NCBI GenBank assembly: GCA_030295235.1
Contig: AP026144.1
Coordinates: 620,001-684,000, forward strand
DNA: 64,000 nucleotides
Source: Fistulifera solaris
Lineage: Eukaryota > Bacillariophyta > Bacillariophyceae > Naviculales > Stauroneidaceae
Direction: 5' to 3'
The notes beneath the pieces were generated by a model that made no database searches, was not told the origin of the DNA, and saw nothing but the letters and a program-made list of their open reading frames with translations. Both the position numbers and the translations under genes were made by a program. Positions 19,678-32,852 of this stretch are shown here, piece after piece (within the stretch, counting starts at the first letter, position 1; each line of letters begins with the position of its first letter).

Positions 19678-22607
19678 ATGGCAACTGCACATAAGAGGAC
19701 GCTGTTTCATCAGCTGGTGGGTTTGAACAAACAGGATGACACGTTTCACAGCATGATGGAGAGTTGTGCTAGCTTTGAAACACTTGGCGTACCTTCTGTG
19801 GAAAACAACAATGAAAGGGGAGCTCGGAGGACTATCTCTTCTAGGGTAACGCAGCTCAAAAAGAAACTAGCGGCAAAAAGCGTGACACGGATTCCCCTCA
19901 TGAATTTCTGGACGGTGAAATGACATCCAGCTCGGCAAGGCCGAAACATTCGTCGGCAAGAAGTGGAAGTAAAAGTCCCGCACCGAGGAGAGGAACAGGT
20001 GATACGGAAAGTCAAAGTGAGTTGGGCTCCGTTGGCGGTGAAAGAAAAGATGTTGACGATATGGCGAATGAAACAGGTAGCGCGCTTCACGGTGATGTGG
20101 ATGACTCGACCAAGCGGAAACGAAGGACCTTTTTCGGTGCTTTCTTGTTGCCGGGTCACAACAGTAATAAAACGCTTGATCCACAAAATTCAACAAAAAC
20201 GCTGGAGAACGACCCAGCGCCCAAACAGCACCCTCTGAATGAAAGCATATCTTCGAAACAAGAGACTCATCCTTTGAACCAAAGCTTATCCTCGAAACAT
20301 CAGAATGAATGTCACTCTTTGAATCATCATGCCCTATCTGCCAAACACCACGAAAGCTCTAAGAAGGTGCGCAGCAAGAGACCGGAAAGTGAGCCGAGTC
20401 CTTCCGGCGAAAAGAGACGCAGCCGAAAATCGACCGAGAAGAAAAAGATGGAAAGCGACTCGGAACAGTCGCACGGAAATTTGCGCATGAGCCACGGCAA
20501 ATCACTCAATCAGAGTAAGGAGGATGAAAGCGACTTACCCAGTCCTTTGCAAGAAAGTCAGCGATCCCGTCTGGAGGCAAGTCACACTTCTTTGAAAAAT
20601 GCGGACAGTGCTGTAACGGAAACGTCCACAAGTCCAAGGCGATCGCCTCGCAGTAGGAAACAAATTGAAACAGAAGATGACGTGGAAAAGCGTAAGACGA
20701 GGCGGTCTTTGTCGCCGCGAAGACGGCTCAAGCAGCCTACTAGCGAAGAGGAAGGTGACAATCCAAAAGAAGCTGGTTTATCGCCGTCAAAGTCACCAAA
20801 GAAAAGAGGATCTTCTCCAAGACGAAGGAAGCTATCTCACGAGCTTTCATTTTCGAAAGAAAAGACTGACATTGAGCTTTCGTTGAAAACTTCTGTGATG
20901 GATGAATTGGATATTGGGAATGCCAATGCGATGAACGTAGAATCACAGGTATTGGTTGCACGAGCTGCGATTGAGGGGAATAGTAGCGAGCAGGATGAAA
21001 TAGCTACTCCGGATAGAAAGGTTGACGTCAAGGCGGTCAACGAGACATTGAAGTGGAAGGGCTCCAACGACAATGGTGTGAACGAACCTAGTCACAAGGG
21101 CGATGTTGCTGCTCGTGAAAGGAAAAGTAGACAAGACAACGAAAAGTCCCGCACCAGACGCAGCAGATCCGTTACAGCTATCATTCGAACAAGGCATGTC
21201 TCGAAATCTAGAGATCTCTCACTAAGCCCTGACAAGCAGCGCCATAAGAGCACACGAGAATCTAGGGGGGACGAGCGTCGCTCCCAGGTATCGAATCGCG
21301 TGAAAGATTTGTGCTTGAAACTTGAAAAATCTTCTGAGAAACGCCCCGTGGTTCGTCGGCGAGTTTGAGTCCAAGAAAAGAATCCAGTCTAAAAAATATG
21401 CTGGAGGCAGCCACCCCTCTTGGAGATCGAAAGTGTCTGACAGTTGTTTCACCGCAGGATTACGAGAAAAAGAAAAAAGTAACAAATGGAGATGACGCGA
21501 TTGCCGACCAGTCACTTATGTATGTCACGGACACCACGAAAAGGATTTTGAAACGAGTTTCGCCGAAAAAGTCACCGGATATTTTAGCAACGTCGCCACG
21601 AATATCTACTCCTCCACAAAAGATGGCGAGGCCGCTGGAATCCTCAAAATCGACAAGAAAATCTTCAAGTTCTTCCAGAATGCATGCGCCAGAAGCTGAA
21701 GAAAATCACAGATTGAAGGAAGCTGAACGAGGCTCGGAAGACGACGCTCGGGGTAGAGCACGACATAGAGTCGAGCAGCTGAGGAAGGATAATAACGAAG
21801 CGCAGCAACGAAGGCCCCGATCCAGTAGTAGACAGAAAAAAGAGAGAGGAGCGGAAGCATCGTTAGAACAACGCACAGATATGCGAACCCACCCGAAATC
21901 GCTGAGTAAGTCATCCGATGATGCCTTACGCCAATCACAGTCGAAGTCTCCACGAACAATTTTGAAGAAGATTACTCGGCTGTCCAGTCCGATTAAAGGC
22001 AACAAAGCGTCCCCCGTCGCATTAAATGATTCGCAACGAGATTCAAACCCCCGTAAATCGCCGATACAGCGGACTAAAGATATTCAGTCATCTCAAATTA
22101 AGATGTCGACGCATTCAATGCCTGAGAAAAGCGACGTACAACGGATTCGTCGTCCTGTTTCTAAGTCACCGGCACGACATACTGCTGAAATTCAAGGTCA
22201 ACGTCAAAGTGTGCAGAAAGGATTTGGCGACATTGAAAAAAAATTCTAAGAGAAATGAACAGCTCATTCGCAGGGTTATGTCTGCTCGCAACATAGACGG
22301 CCACCAATCGCACCATTTTGAAGTTGAAGAACTGACGAAGTCAGGAAGTGTGGTGAAGCGAAAATTAAAAGTCGTTCCAGCAAGTGATGTCGAGACTCTT
22401 GGCTCAATGCTACTTCAAAAAGACACGGGCCGTGGTACTCCTAAACTTAAGAAGGGCCATGCATCTCCGGTAGCTGCGCAGTTGCATATTCCTGATTTGG
22501 ACGAGTCGCAAAAAAGCAATTTAAAAGTCAAGTATACTGAATACAACGAGATATCGATGCTGGACAACTATGTGGATGATGTTGAGGAGAGTGACAGTGT
22601 TCAATAA
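19678..22607 (+). CDS. long Lys/Ser/Arg-rich disordered protein with SPxx repeats
   Basis: About 976 aa, not recognised. It starts at ATG 19678 with a short ordered helix (HKRTLFHQLVGLNKQDDTFHSMMESC). Most of the chain is disordered and highly basic, with many SP/SPR/SPK sites (SPSKSPKKRGSSPRRRK; SPRRRLKQ), as in SR-type splicing or chromatin proteins. A tandem repeat at about 20220-20350 encodes three variants of H-P/S-LN-x-S/H-x-LS-x-K. The C-terminus (about the last 115 residues) is more ordered and acidic (VEELTKSGSVVKRKLKVVPASDVETLG ... YTEYNEISMLDNYVDDVEE). Three breaks: A5 at 19875-19879, TT at 21352-21353, A8 at 22236-22243, each one base short. No signal peptide, so not a silaffin-like secreted protein. 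Converges with BTAF1. Confidence 0.7.
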
Positions 22608-22696
22608 GCAGTAATTTTGCTGTACAAATTTTTCGTTCGAGAGATTCTGTCTTTTCGATTACCTTTATGGTTTTTAGCTTTTTTTAAAGATGAATT

Positions 22697-25600
22697 CTAT
22701 AATGACTGGGAGAAATGAATAGCCGATAAGCTCGTATACTCCTCGGCGTAGGCAGCAAGTAGAGCGTCTAAGTCAATATGTTCGAGGTCAACGCCTGACG
22801 TTTCACGCGGTTTCGTCGAAAAAAGATCCAACAGATTGTCCGTTCCCATCTGAAACATAGTTGAATTGTCTGCGTTCACTAGTGCGTCGCTGACCTTTAA
22901 TTTCTGATTTTGTATAAACTGGATTGATTCCTCTATTGAGTCTTTCGTGATTAACTTGAAAACACGCACACAGTCATTTTGCCCAATGCGATGAGCCCGA
23001 TCCATAGCCTTCTCAGTTGTAAATGTCAGTGCGAATCTGCAGCAGTCTAATTAACGACATAAAGCCTTACCTGGAGGTCGGCGAAAGGGTTAAAATCAGA
23101 CTCCAGCATTATTACCAAATTTGCCCCTGAAACAAAACAAGAATTAGATTGTCATGCGCCAGATGACATTACGCCTCTTCATTCCTCACCGGTTAAGTTC
23201 AAGCCCAGGCTTCCAACTCGTGTTGTCAAGAGCATAATTGAGACAGATTTATCCGTATTGAATCCCTCTGCTAGTGCTGCTCTCTTTTCCGCTGGTACCT
23301 TTCCGTCGATTCGTGAATATTTTACCGACGGAAATTTGCCCTTAGTAGCATATTTTCGACGATATCTAACGTCTTCGTGAATTGTGCGAATATCAAACAC
23401 CTCGTTTCACTAAATGGCTCAGCATCCTCTGCTCCAACAAAATCATTATGCGAGACCATCTGGCTCGAAAGATCCTCGTACTCGTCCTCAGGCAAATCTG
23501 AATAAAGAGCTGAATAATCGCCATCAGCCCCCAACGCCTGCTCTGAAAGTATTCCAGCTTCTGAAAGCAAGTACTGAAGAGCAGATATCTTTCCCGATGA
23601 CTCGATCGAATGCAAGAGAGGAACCACGTTGTCGCTCGCTGTATGTGGTTCTGGGAATACGAGCTTGGGGTGAGAACATAGCAACCGCAGAAAAAGAATC
23701 GTTTTCAGAACGCCAGAGCCCATCGTAGCCGGGTCCACTTTTTCGGAAAGAAGCATGCTTTCGAACGATCGTAAGCTCTCTTGGGCCTCGGAGCTCGAAC
23801 AAAACTCTGCATAGACCTGCTTTTGTATCGGACTCAACGGAACATTAAACACCGTAATTATCTTTGGAGGTAACTCACGAAGAACCTGCTCTTTCTCCCT
23901 TCGAAGTATAAAAGGGAGTGTTTGCTGATGAAGAATTTTAAGTTTCGAGTTGCCTTCTTGCACGTCTAATGTCGATGCTGTCGGTAGCTGGCTTTTCATT
24001 ATTGGACGTGCATAGGTCTTAGTGAAAGTCGCCACACTACCAAGATAGTTTGGCATCAGAAAGTCGAACATCGCCCACACTTCATTCACGTTGTTCTGAA
24101 TTGGTGTGCCTGTCAATACAAGCCTATGTCGAGCACGGAGCTTCTTTGATGCGATTGCGGTGGCTTAAGGTGGTGTCAGAAACAGGCGGAATTGAGCCAC
24201 GTCGTACAACACACGAGTCATCGTACCTGTTTTTGGATTTTTCAGTAGATGGCCTTCGTCTAGAACGCAATATATCCATTCACGCTCACAGAATGTTTCG
24301 ATTTCGCTTCTTAGCACCGAATAGCTTGTCACGATAATATTGCAGCCAATGAACTTCTCTTTGAGCGCCTGGCGCGTAGCTAGACTTCCGCAGTACAGCA
24401 CCGGGGAGAAAACGTTCCCCAATGGGAAATATTTTTGAATTTCGTTTACCCAATGTCCACCTACGCTTGAAGGGCAAACAATCAGTGACTTTGCTTCTTC
24501 GTTACAAGCCCCATCTTTGCAAATGTGGTGATCATTGTGTGCAAGAGCCACAGCTATCAGGGCTTGAAGTGTCTTCCCAAGCCCCATACTATCGCAAAGA
24601 GAGCCGTTCAGACGAAGTGATTGAAGAAATCTTAACCATGAGATGCCCTCTCTTTGGTAACCGCGTAGAATAACTTGATTACGGGACAGCTCGTCGGTCA
24701 CAAAGGTGGGCAACTCGTAATTTGGAATCGGTAGTCCAAATATCAAGTGGTCGATTACATTCTCACACACAGGTTCAAGACCACACTCTTGGGAAGAAAC
24801 TGATGTTGTGGACTGAGCAAACGGTGCATTGAGGATCAGGGTTGAGAAAATGCTTGATGCTAAGTTACAACACGCCTGGCTTGTATTGCACATGAGTTGC
24901 ATCACAGAAGGTAGTAGCACGCGAACGAATTGGCAGACGCCAGTACCGCAGCTTTCTACGACATCTTTTAAAACACCTGTCACCAATAAAAGCCGTGATT
25001 CTTCGGCTTCCGAGGATAGTCGCGGAAGAACAAGCCGAAGAATACGCTTCATTAGTAATTTTCCATCCAGTTTACAGAGAGCACGCAAAATAGAGGAAGC
25101 CATCTTTCTCATATCATCGTGATCGTCTTTATCAACACAAGCTTCCTCTACCAAAGAAGGAGCGAAAGACGCAATCAGGTACGCACTAATGGGATTGTCC
25201 GGTTGTAGCCTTTCACAAACTATGCGTAAAGGGAAAACCCTCGTCTTTGCTCTGGCGTCGCGTCGCTTACTCTAGACACCCAAGCAATCTTCGGCCAAAG
25301 TGGACTGCTAAGAAGATCTTTTACCGAGTTCAGACGTCTAACATACGAGGATAAAACGCCGCTTGCAACATCGCTTCGACTAGCGTTGTCCTCCTCGTCC
25401 TCAAATGTGGCTATTTCACATAGTTTGTTGATTACTTTGGTAAGGGTCGTCAAATGAATGCTCGGATCCATCTTTTCTAATAAAACTTTAAAAGCTGACG
25501 TGAGATAGGTAATGCGATCCCCGGTTTGCGTTTCGTTTAGAAGTGATGTCATCAATGGACGGATAACGGGCGTCAGTTTAGCTGGGAAGCAAGCCACAAC

Positions 25601-28018
25601 AATTGCACCCGCAACTGATGTTTCAACTCGCATTGTCAGTAAGCTTGGCACTTTTGAGTACTTTTCTGGAATTGTGTACCCGCGTTTGAGAAGTTCTTCT
25701 GTCCATAAAGTTCTGTATCTCTCTCCAGATTGGCCGTGAGATGCGTTATGAAACGTTGATATATTTTTTTTGAACGCTACTCTGCAATTGGAAACTAAAG
25801 ACTGCTCGAAAATAGCATTTTGTAAACCAGGATTCTGACATACAAACAGACAAGTGGGTGAATTTCCATTTAAAAACTGAAACAGAAGGTCGTTTGTCTC
25901 CCACTCGCTGAAGGACTGAGATTTTTCGCATAGGCAGCGGTATAATAAACAAGAAGCTTCGAACTGATACATCCATGGAGATCGGAGAAACATCCGAATG
26001 ATACTTCCGTGTTTGAAAATTGCCATTTCTAGTTCTGTGGAAAGTACAAAAGTGGCTAGTGCTTCCGCCAGACGGAGAGGAATGACAGCCTCATCCTTTA
26101 CCACTTTGCGCCTACTATCCCAATAATAAAACAGCAACAACTCGTTTTCCAATATCTTGAAAAGTAAAGTAGAGCGATGTTGAATTAGTCGGCAAATATC
26201 TGAGAGAAGATCCCAAATGGCTAATTGTTCCGCTTCAATTAGACATCTGACATTGTCGTCTTTCTGGGCGGAGTCCTTGGATGATGTGAACATGACGAAT
26301 ATCCGCTGTATAAGCTGACAGAACACACTTATATCATCATCAGTAGTAAAAGGTGATTCACGTGAAAGTTTTGTCTTGTAAACAGCTGAGAGAGCCTTGA
26401 CAGCCCTAAGGCAAGCCAGTCGAACAGAACCAAACTCAGAGTCGAGACGCAACAAGAGAATCTTTGTTAACTCGCCAAGATTCCCCATCACTATCTCAAG
26501 ACATTCAGGATCATGTGAAGCGGTCCCTTCTAACAAGTTAGCAAGAAGTTCCATGAGGTCAACCAGAGAGGACGAAACATCCGCTGCCGCTCGAACAGAT
26601 TTGACCACGACAGGGAAAGCCTCTGTGAAATCGTGTGGAATATATTGTGAGCCTCGTATGCGCTCAAGAAGCAGCTGTGCAGCGGATCCCTTCACATCGT
26701 CACTTTCGTCACCAAGCGACTGAACCGCAGTATGCCAGAAAGTCTTTGGCAAGACTCTGTTATCGAACTCTCGTGCTTCGCCCGTTTCCGATGATTGAAG
26801 TACAACCAAAATGTATTTTAAGCAAGTCAACGCTCCATGTCGTGGTTCCCAGCAGTCCTTGTACTCCGCGAGCTTCTGCAAAACCTTTAATGTGTTTGAC
26901 TTTTCAGCTGTTGATGCTAGCTGAAAGAGTAAAGAAATTAATTGGCCTGCTAGCTCACGAACCGGAGCAACCACGCCACCAGTCCTGCACTCTGTGTCAG
27001 CAATCATGGCTCCCGCAAAATCTCCAAATCGATCCAGCGCTAGTACACAAAGCGCACGTGAAAGCACGTCCTGCAACCAAAGCCCAAACGCAGCTGTCTC
27101 GGCAGTATATGACCTCCTCCAAGCTCGTATCAAACTGATCAAACCCAGCAATGCACCGTGACGGCGATGCCAAGCCGAATCAAACATACGGAAAACTAAC
27201 TCGGATGCAAGTAACTCTTGCGGATTGCGGTGCGAAACATTGTTCGCTTCATTCGACCCCAACGTATGATTGATTTCGGAGACGAGCAAATCACACACGG
27301 AAAAAGATTCGTTCGAAGATTTCACGTCTTTTCTTCTTTTCTTTGCAGCTCGTTTGGGGCCAGCTGTTTCGGCGTAAAATTCTTTGACGTCATTGACCGC
27401 TAGTCCAGAGTTACCCCCAATAAGTTCGGCAATTTTAGCAAGTCCTAATCGTTCCGCCATTATTTGTCGCTGAAGAGCCATTCTTCTTTGCATGCGGCTT
27501 TTTCGACTAGTTTTATCGGAATCGCTTTCATCATCTCGGAGTTCCTGATCATAATCGTATCGCTCGAAAGATGTCGAGTACAACGCTTGTCCTTGCGCCA
27601 GAATTGTTTCGAGCGTCGAATCGGACAGCAAATCATCTACGCGCAAGTAATGATACGCTGTTGGATCCTTGAATGTGGATTGCATAAAGCTGATCTGGTC
27701 GCTGACGGGTAAATGTTGCGATACACCTTGCAATGCGTCGGCCGCTTGCGTGCGCGTCTTCCACGTGCTCGACGTCAGTCCTTCTTGCAGTCGACCCAAA
27801 ATTTCCCACAATTGTGTGGGACTGCAGGTTCCGGCTATGCGTTTCAAGTGAAACGAGGCTTCTTCGGCATGTTCGACCGTGCCCTCTAATACGAGTCGGA
27901 GGAGTCGCAGCGTGTGCGGTGATAACGACGAAGGTGTTTTCCTCGTGTCGGAACGTCCTGGTAAAGAAACGTTCGCTCTACGTGAAGATTCCTCGACCAA
28001 TTCTGAACGACGGTTCAT
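22697..28018 (-). CDS. MOT1/BTAF1: BTAF1/Mot1 TBP-associated SNF2-family ATPase
   Basis: Removes TATA-binding protein from DNA using ATP; about 1710 aa. The N-terminus is made of HEAT repeats (LLRLVLEGTVEHAEEASFHLKRI; ASELVFRMFDSAWHRRHGALLGL), and the Mot1-typical linker with the YDY-rich region is present. The SNF2 core shows motif I as CDSMGLGKTLQALIA, motif II as DEGH (Mot1-specific), LTGTPIQNN, CLIFAQFTKTLDIVE, TTRVGSLGLNLTG and DRAHRIGQ. Introns: 24164-24226 (63 nt), 23127-23189 (63 nt), 23009-23070 (62 nt); all are GT-AG and restore conserved motifs. Two breaks: at 25228-25230 and at CCC 23339-23341, each one base short. ATG at 28018. Confidence 0.95.
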
Positions 28019-28700
28019 GCTAACACTTTAAAGTATTCAAGAGTAATGTGGCACTTTAGCATTCATTGCATATTTCTCTTCTTGAATATTCCCCTACCTG
28101 GTAGGTGTGAAAAGAATCACCAATTTTGTTTGCATTCGTTTGTGATAACGGGTGTGTCAAGTAGGATTAATTTTACCTAAAGACTGAGTACCGATGCGCA
28201 GGGGTGAGAACGAGCAAGGGCAGTCGTGACTACCCCGAATAGAAGTTCCATGTTGTTTTGTCCTCATGAGCTCTCTTCGTTAAGGTTATACGTCCTTACT
28301 TTTCGTAACATGTAATGAATGGTGGTGATAGTTGTTGAGTGTGAAAGTATGTTTATTTTCGTGAATGGACGAGCACAGCGGACTCCGATGAACATCGCAT
28401 CGGTGCAAGAAACTTTTACGATCGGATTGGTGTTTTTTTGTTGTTGTATAATAAAGGATACTTCCTCTTGGTATAGTTATCACTTAGAAAAGCTGCATCG
28501 CTGCCCATAGAGTGATACATCTCCACCTGGTGGTGGCGGCATTGTGGTGGGTTCTGCTATCTGCGACGCATTAGTTCAATATTAGTGTGTACATGACCTT
28601 AGTTGTTCTTTTATTTTTCTTTCCCTTTCAGTACTTTTCATTAGCGTAACAAACTTTATTTCAAACATTTAGCAAATAGTAAATCACAGATATATCAAAC
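28019..28700. other. intergenic region with palindromic element
   Basis: 682 nt upstream of BTAF1 and downstream of HMG-CoA reductase. TACCTGGTA at 28095-28103, inside the longer near-palindrome CCTACCTGGTAGG (28093-28105), lies 77 nt upstream of the BTAF1 ATG. No supported gene. Confidence 0.55.
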
Positions 28701-30603
28701 CTACTTCGTAGGCTTGCGGTTGTGTTGCATGTGAGCTGCTACCACTGGGAAGAGAGCAGAAAGGGGGTGAGGGCAAATCATTCGCCAGGACCAATCTATC
28801 GGCAGGGGTACTTACATGTGTTGGCAGCCAAGGCGGCTAAAAGACTCAACTCTCCCGCCATGGTGGCGGATGCAATTACCTTGGCGAGTCGCTGGGCATT
28901 ATCGCCGGGATTCTCTCCACCGCCTTGGCAACCCAAAGCCTTGAGACAAGCCGCTTGAGCCGCCAAGGATGTACCTCCTCCTACAGTTCCCACTTCAATA
29001 CTGGGCATTGTGCACGAAATCCACAAATCACCGCATTCGGTCTCTTCCATGAGCGTTATACAATTACTCGATTCGACGTTCTGAGCGGGGTCTTGACCAG
29101 TGGCGAGGAAGACTGCAGACACAATATTCGAGGCATGGGCATTGAAACCACCGATGACCCCAGCCATGGCACTTCCGACCAGGTTCTTGTTCAAATTTGT
29201 TTCAACTATTGCGCAAACAGTGGTCTTGAGGGTCTTTCGCACCACATCTTTGGGAATCGTGGCTTCCACGACAACTGACTTGCCTCGACCTTCCAGCCAG
29301 TTGGTAGCAGCCGCTTTTTTGTCGGTGCACATATTGCCCGAAAGAGCCACGAGTGAAAGCTCCGGAAATTCTTTTCGGAGGTACTCGATCACTGCTAACG
29401 TTCCTTTAGAAACCATGTTCATACCCATTGCATCTCCGGAGAAACAAACGAGTCTCAAATAGACGTTCTTCCCAGCAATTGTTGCTTTGCACTCGTTCAA
29501 CTTTCCAAAGGAAGTGGTCGATTCGAACGCTGCCTTCATCTGTAGAAAGTTCTCGGGAGTTTCACACCAAATTTTCAGTTGCGCGGCCGCCATGGCGGTT
29601 GGCATACGGATGCACGGTGCCCGGGTGATTCCATCGCGCACGATTTGAGCAAGGCTCCTCCACCTTCGGTGATCGCCTTGGCACCCCGATTGGTACTGGC
29701 CACGAGACAACCCTCCGTTGTCGCCATCGGGATGTAGAAAGACTCTCCGTTGATGGTCAATGGACCGACCATGCCCACCGGCAAAGGTACATAGCCGACC
29801 ACAATTTCACAATTAGCGCCATGGACTCGACTGTAATCCAAATCCGTCTGGTACGGTAGGCCTTCCAGCGCTCCGGAGTGTCCTAAAGAGGCGAGCTTTT
29901 GTTGGACCACCAGACGGCGGACTGTCACAGCGCGATGACAATCCAATTTCTTCTCGAGCTCGTGATCCTTGATCTGGTTCGTTAATACCAGTTGAGCGAT
30001 CTCCGAATCCTTCAAATTCTTGATATCTTCTGAACAAACTTGGGTTTGCTTTGACTGGATTACATCGGAACAAAATGGAGTAGACGATGCGGGAGGATGA
30101 ATTTTGGAACTGACAAAGACATCTATATTTTAGCTTGATCGAATCATCACACAATACCCTCCGAAGAACGATAATGCTTACCTTTTCGACGACACAGGCG
30201 TCGTCACAGTTCTCCGAATCCTCGAGATCATGAACAAACATGACTCCAAAGAAGCCGAAAAAGTAGCACAGCAACAACGACCACGCAATGAGAAATTTGC
30301 ACAACACATTCGAATCATAGGCGGTCGCATTGAGCGAAAATTCCGCTACTGAACAAGCAAAGGCTACCACCACCAGCATATTCACCCACCGAAACAAATG
30401 CCACTTCGGCTCGGGTCCTTCCTTTTTCGCTGAACGCGTTGCACCACCGTTTGCAGCTCCGGAAGTTCCGGTTGCTCCGCCAACGAAAGAATGCCCCAGC
30501 AACCAAACACGGTCAAACCCACTATCACGCCGTACAGTTGATTGCTGGACACAGATACACAGCTGCTCAACGCGTTACTCAGCTGCAATCGCAATGATTC
30601 CAT
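28701..30603 (-). CDS. HMGR: 3-hydroxy-3-methylglutaryl-CoA reductase
   Basis: Rate-limiting enzyme of the mevalonate pathway (HMG-CoA + 2 NADPH to mevalonate), ER-anchored; about 590 aa. Start ATG 30603. Three N-terminal membrane segments are visible (LYGVIVGLTVFGCWGI; WVNMLVVVAFACSVA; FLIAWSLLLCYFFGFFGVMFV). Catalytic signatures: GYVPLPVGMVGPL, TTEGCLVAS, DAMGMNMVSKG, GTVGGGTSL, and a C-terminal LVAAHMQHNR that is reached only through the last intron (28745-28815, GTAAGT...CCCAG). An upstream intron begins at 30181 (GTAAGC) and ends at 30123 or 30110; which acceptor is used depends on whether the A4 before the donor is one base short. Other breaks: AAA 30486-30488 and GG 29653-29654, each one base short. 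Confidence 0.95.
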
Positions 30604-31273
30604 TGTTGTTTCGTTTTTATGAGATGGAAAATGATAGAGATGTCTATTTTTAATTGTCATCACGAACTAATAAACGGCTGCTGCGGTTTCTGTTCATTTG
30701 ATTGCCGCAGAAAACGGGTGGGACTTACGCGGCGGTAGGCAGTAGGCACACAACTGGCCACTATGGCGAACGGAAACGGAATTAGTATTTCGGTTCGTTC
30801 TTACATACTTTCCCATTCCATGGACTCCGTTGAAACGTCAAGGCAACATTTTATGTTATAGTATCTCTTTTATTTAAATCACTTTTGCTATAGCATAGAT
30901 AGTGGTGAGTGATGAAAATTCAACATGCAGTATTTGACATTTGACACAGTGTCCATGTTCACCCTAACCTTATCCATTCAAGCAAAGTTGCCAACGAGAA
31001 CCCCAAACGGATCGTGCGTTGCACGTTCAGTCCCTCGCAATGCGGTCATGACAAAACTCATTCTCGTACAGGCACTTTTAGCTCTTAGCTATAGAGACAA
31101 GAAAAAGGCTTAACGATGAAAGCCAATACGAAAAGAAATAAAACATCTGTCGAGACTTTTTGACATGATAATTGACAGTCTTCAAAAAACAAAGATTAGA
31201 ACGCATTCGTTTACAAAAAAAGTCAGATGATTGGCTATCCTCGATAGGGAACAAAAACAGACCAATCAAAACC
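30604..31273. other. intergenic region
   Basis: 670 nt between HMG-CoA reductase and the carrier gene, both minus strand. Short open frames (30925-31113 +) show no motif. Nothing supported. Confidence 0.5.
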
Positions 31274-31862
31274 CTACGAGTGCTGGTTCAAAAACTCCGA
31301 AGCCTTGTCATACATGGGCAATACAGCTGCCGCAACGGGTCCCGCTCGTATGACTGTCACAGTGAAACCTCGGTAAAGGAACGCACTCCACCAGTCTTGT
31401 ACATTTCCAGGGCCATGTCCCATGATGACTGTAGTGCAGAGTCCTGCTGGATCGCATTTGCATAATAGATTCGGCTACGAATCGCATCGACGGGGAAAAT
31501 GAAGGCCCAACAAAGTGTTCCCGAAGCAGCAGCGCTCATCATGCGCTCACACACTGTAGGCACACCATCGGAGGATGTCCTTCGTCGTCGGACCAATTCA
31601 CGTTTGATCGATTCGTACGAGCAAAAATAGACGGCACGACCGATGGTTTCCGACAAAAAATGCGGTCCAAAACCGCAAAGAGACCGGTCCGCCACGTGTT
31701 GCGCATCGCTTCGGCCAGTCCCAAACCGGGCACCGTTTGTTGTGCCGTTTTCACAATGAGCATGGGACTGGTAAAAGAGCAAGGACCGCACCCGCCGTAC
31801 TACTGGCGATAGCTACATTGGTCATGGAGTCGTGTCCAATGTAGTTGTGGCGATGATTGTCG

Positions 31863-31931
<69 letters not shown>

Positions 31932-32344
31932 GGAAGGGAATAGAGTAGACGGCGCATCGTATCGTATACCGCAAAATTGACCGACTGCACAAAGCCCACC
32001 GTTAATAATGGGGCGGAGATACCCGCATACAACGATCGGATCTGTCGAAGATAAGAAAAAGTCGGATTGTTGGTAGCCAACGAATGTATACCACGAGTCG
32101 TCGTCGTCGTCGTCGTCGTTTTCATGTTGGGTGGCGAAAAGGAGCCCGACGTATGGCCAGCGGTCAGGTGGAGTTTCGTCGCCAGGCGTTGATGTTGCGT
32201 TTGATATAACACTTTCAGCGAGTCAAAGGGATGTCCAACTATTGTTCCGCTGATTCCTGCTACATAACCTGCGATGATGCTATTTCTCACGGATCGGAGA
32301 GAGCACGCAGAGGAGTCTTCGAGGCGACTACTATATTGACTCAT
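31274..32344 (-). CDS. mitochondrial carrier family (SLC25) protein with polyQ loop
   Basis: Inner-membrane solute exchanger of about 356 aa. Three carrier repeats are seen. Repeat 1 is GTIVGHPFDSLKVLYQT (canonical PxDxxK). Repeat 2 is SPMLIVKTAQQT (acidic residue missing). Repeat 3 is FPVDAIRSRIYY, followed by YRGFTVTVIRAGPVAAAVLPMYD. Repeat 1 is most like the acyl-carnitine/basic-amino-acid branch (SLC25A20/29). Between repeats 1 and 2 is a tract of more than 20 Gln followed by an Asn/His-rich stretch, and an eight-Thr run lies after the first helix pair. Three breaks, each one base short: about 31773-31776, 31673-31674 and 31375-31377. The last reading frame runs to the stop at 31274. ATG 32344. 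Substrate unknown. Confidence 0.88.
31864..31931. repeat. (GTT)n / (CAA)n microsatellite encoding polyQ
   Basis: About 22 uninterrupted trinucleotide units, all CAA on the coding (minus) strand, inside the carrier gene. Pure codon use suggests recent slippage growth. Length is likely to vary between strains and haplotypes. Confidence 0.9.
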
Positions 32345-32852
32345 GCTTGCTACTTTTCATTTAGTCAATAGACGGTGTTTCTTGAGTATTGTGGCCAATG
32401 AATAGTGAAGAGGCGAACAATGGAGGTCGAAATGAGATGATGATTCCGAACAGAAGCAAAAGCGCATCTGTTGAGTTTTAAATTTAGTTGCCAATCAATA
32501 TACTCTTTCGTTGTCCGACGCTCTCTCTGCCGGTATTTTTTGCGGAAAGAGACGGCATCACTTTCCGTTTTCTGTACTTTACCGGAAGTAAGACTGTGGC
32601 TGCGGAAGTAGAAAGGCAGACGTGAGACGTGAGGATGCGAATGTGTGATGTATTTTCGGTTGACGTGTTTTCGGTTATGTTGTTATGTTCGACGATGGTG
32701 ATTCAGGACTCCATCGCCGTTCGTGAATGAATGCTAGGAAGGACACCGCGTCCGACGTTCGAGACTAGACTGTGCAAGGTAAAAATAGAAGACAAGAATC
32801 ACCATATGGCAATAAGATCCCTTCAAAGTAATGAAAACACCAAACCTTAACA
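32345..32852. other. intergenic region
   Basis: 508 nt between two minus-strand genes. No gene or motif supported. Confidence 0.5.

Noticed and set aside
19678-22607. Lys/Ser-rich protein as a silaffin
   Set aside because: No signal peptide at the start codon, and the basic motifs are SP/SR-type rather than silaffin-type clusters.
31864-31931. GTT repeat as a CRISPR-like array
   Set aside because: It is an uninterrupted trinucleotide microsatellite in coding sequence, with no spacers.
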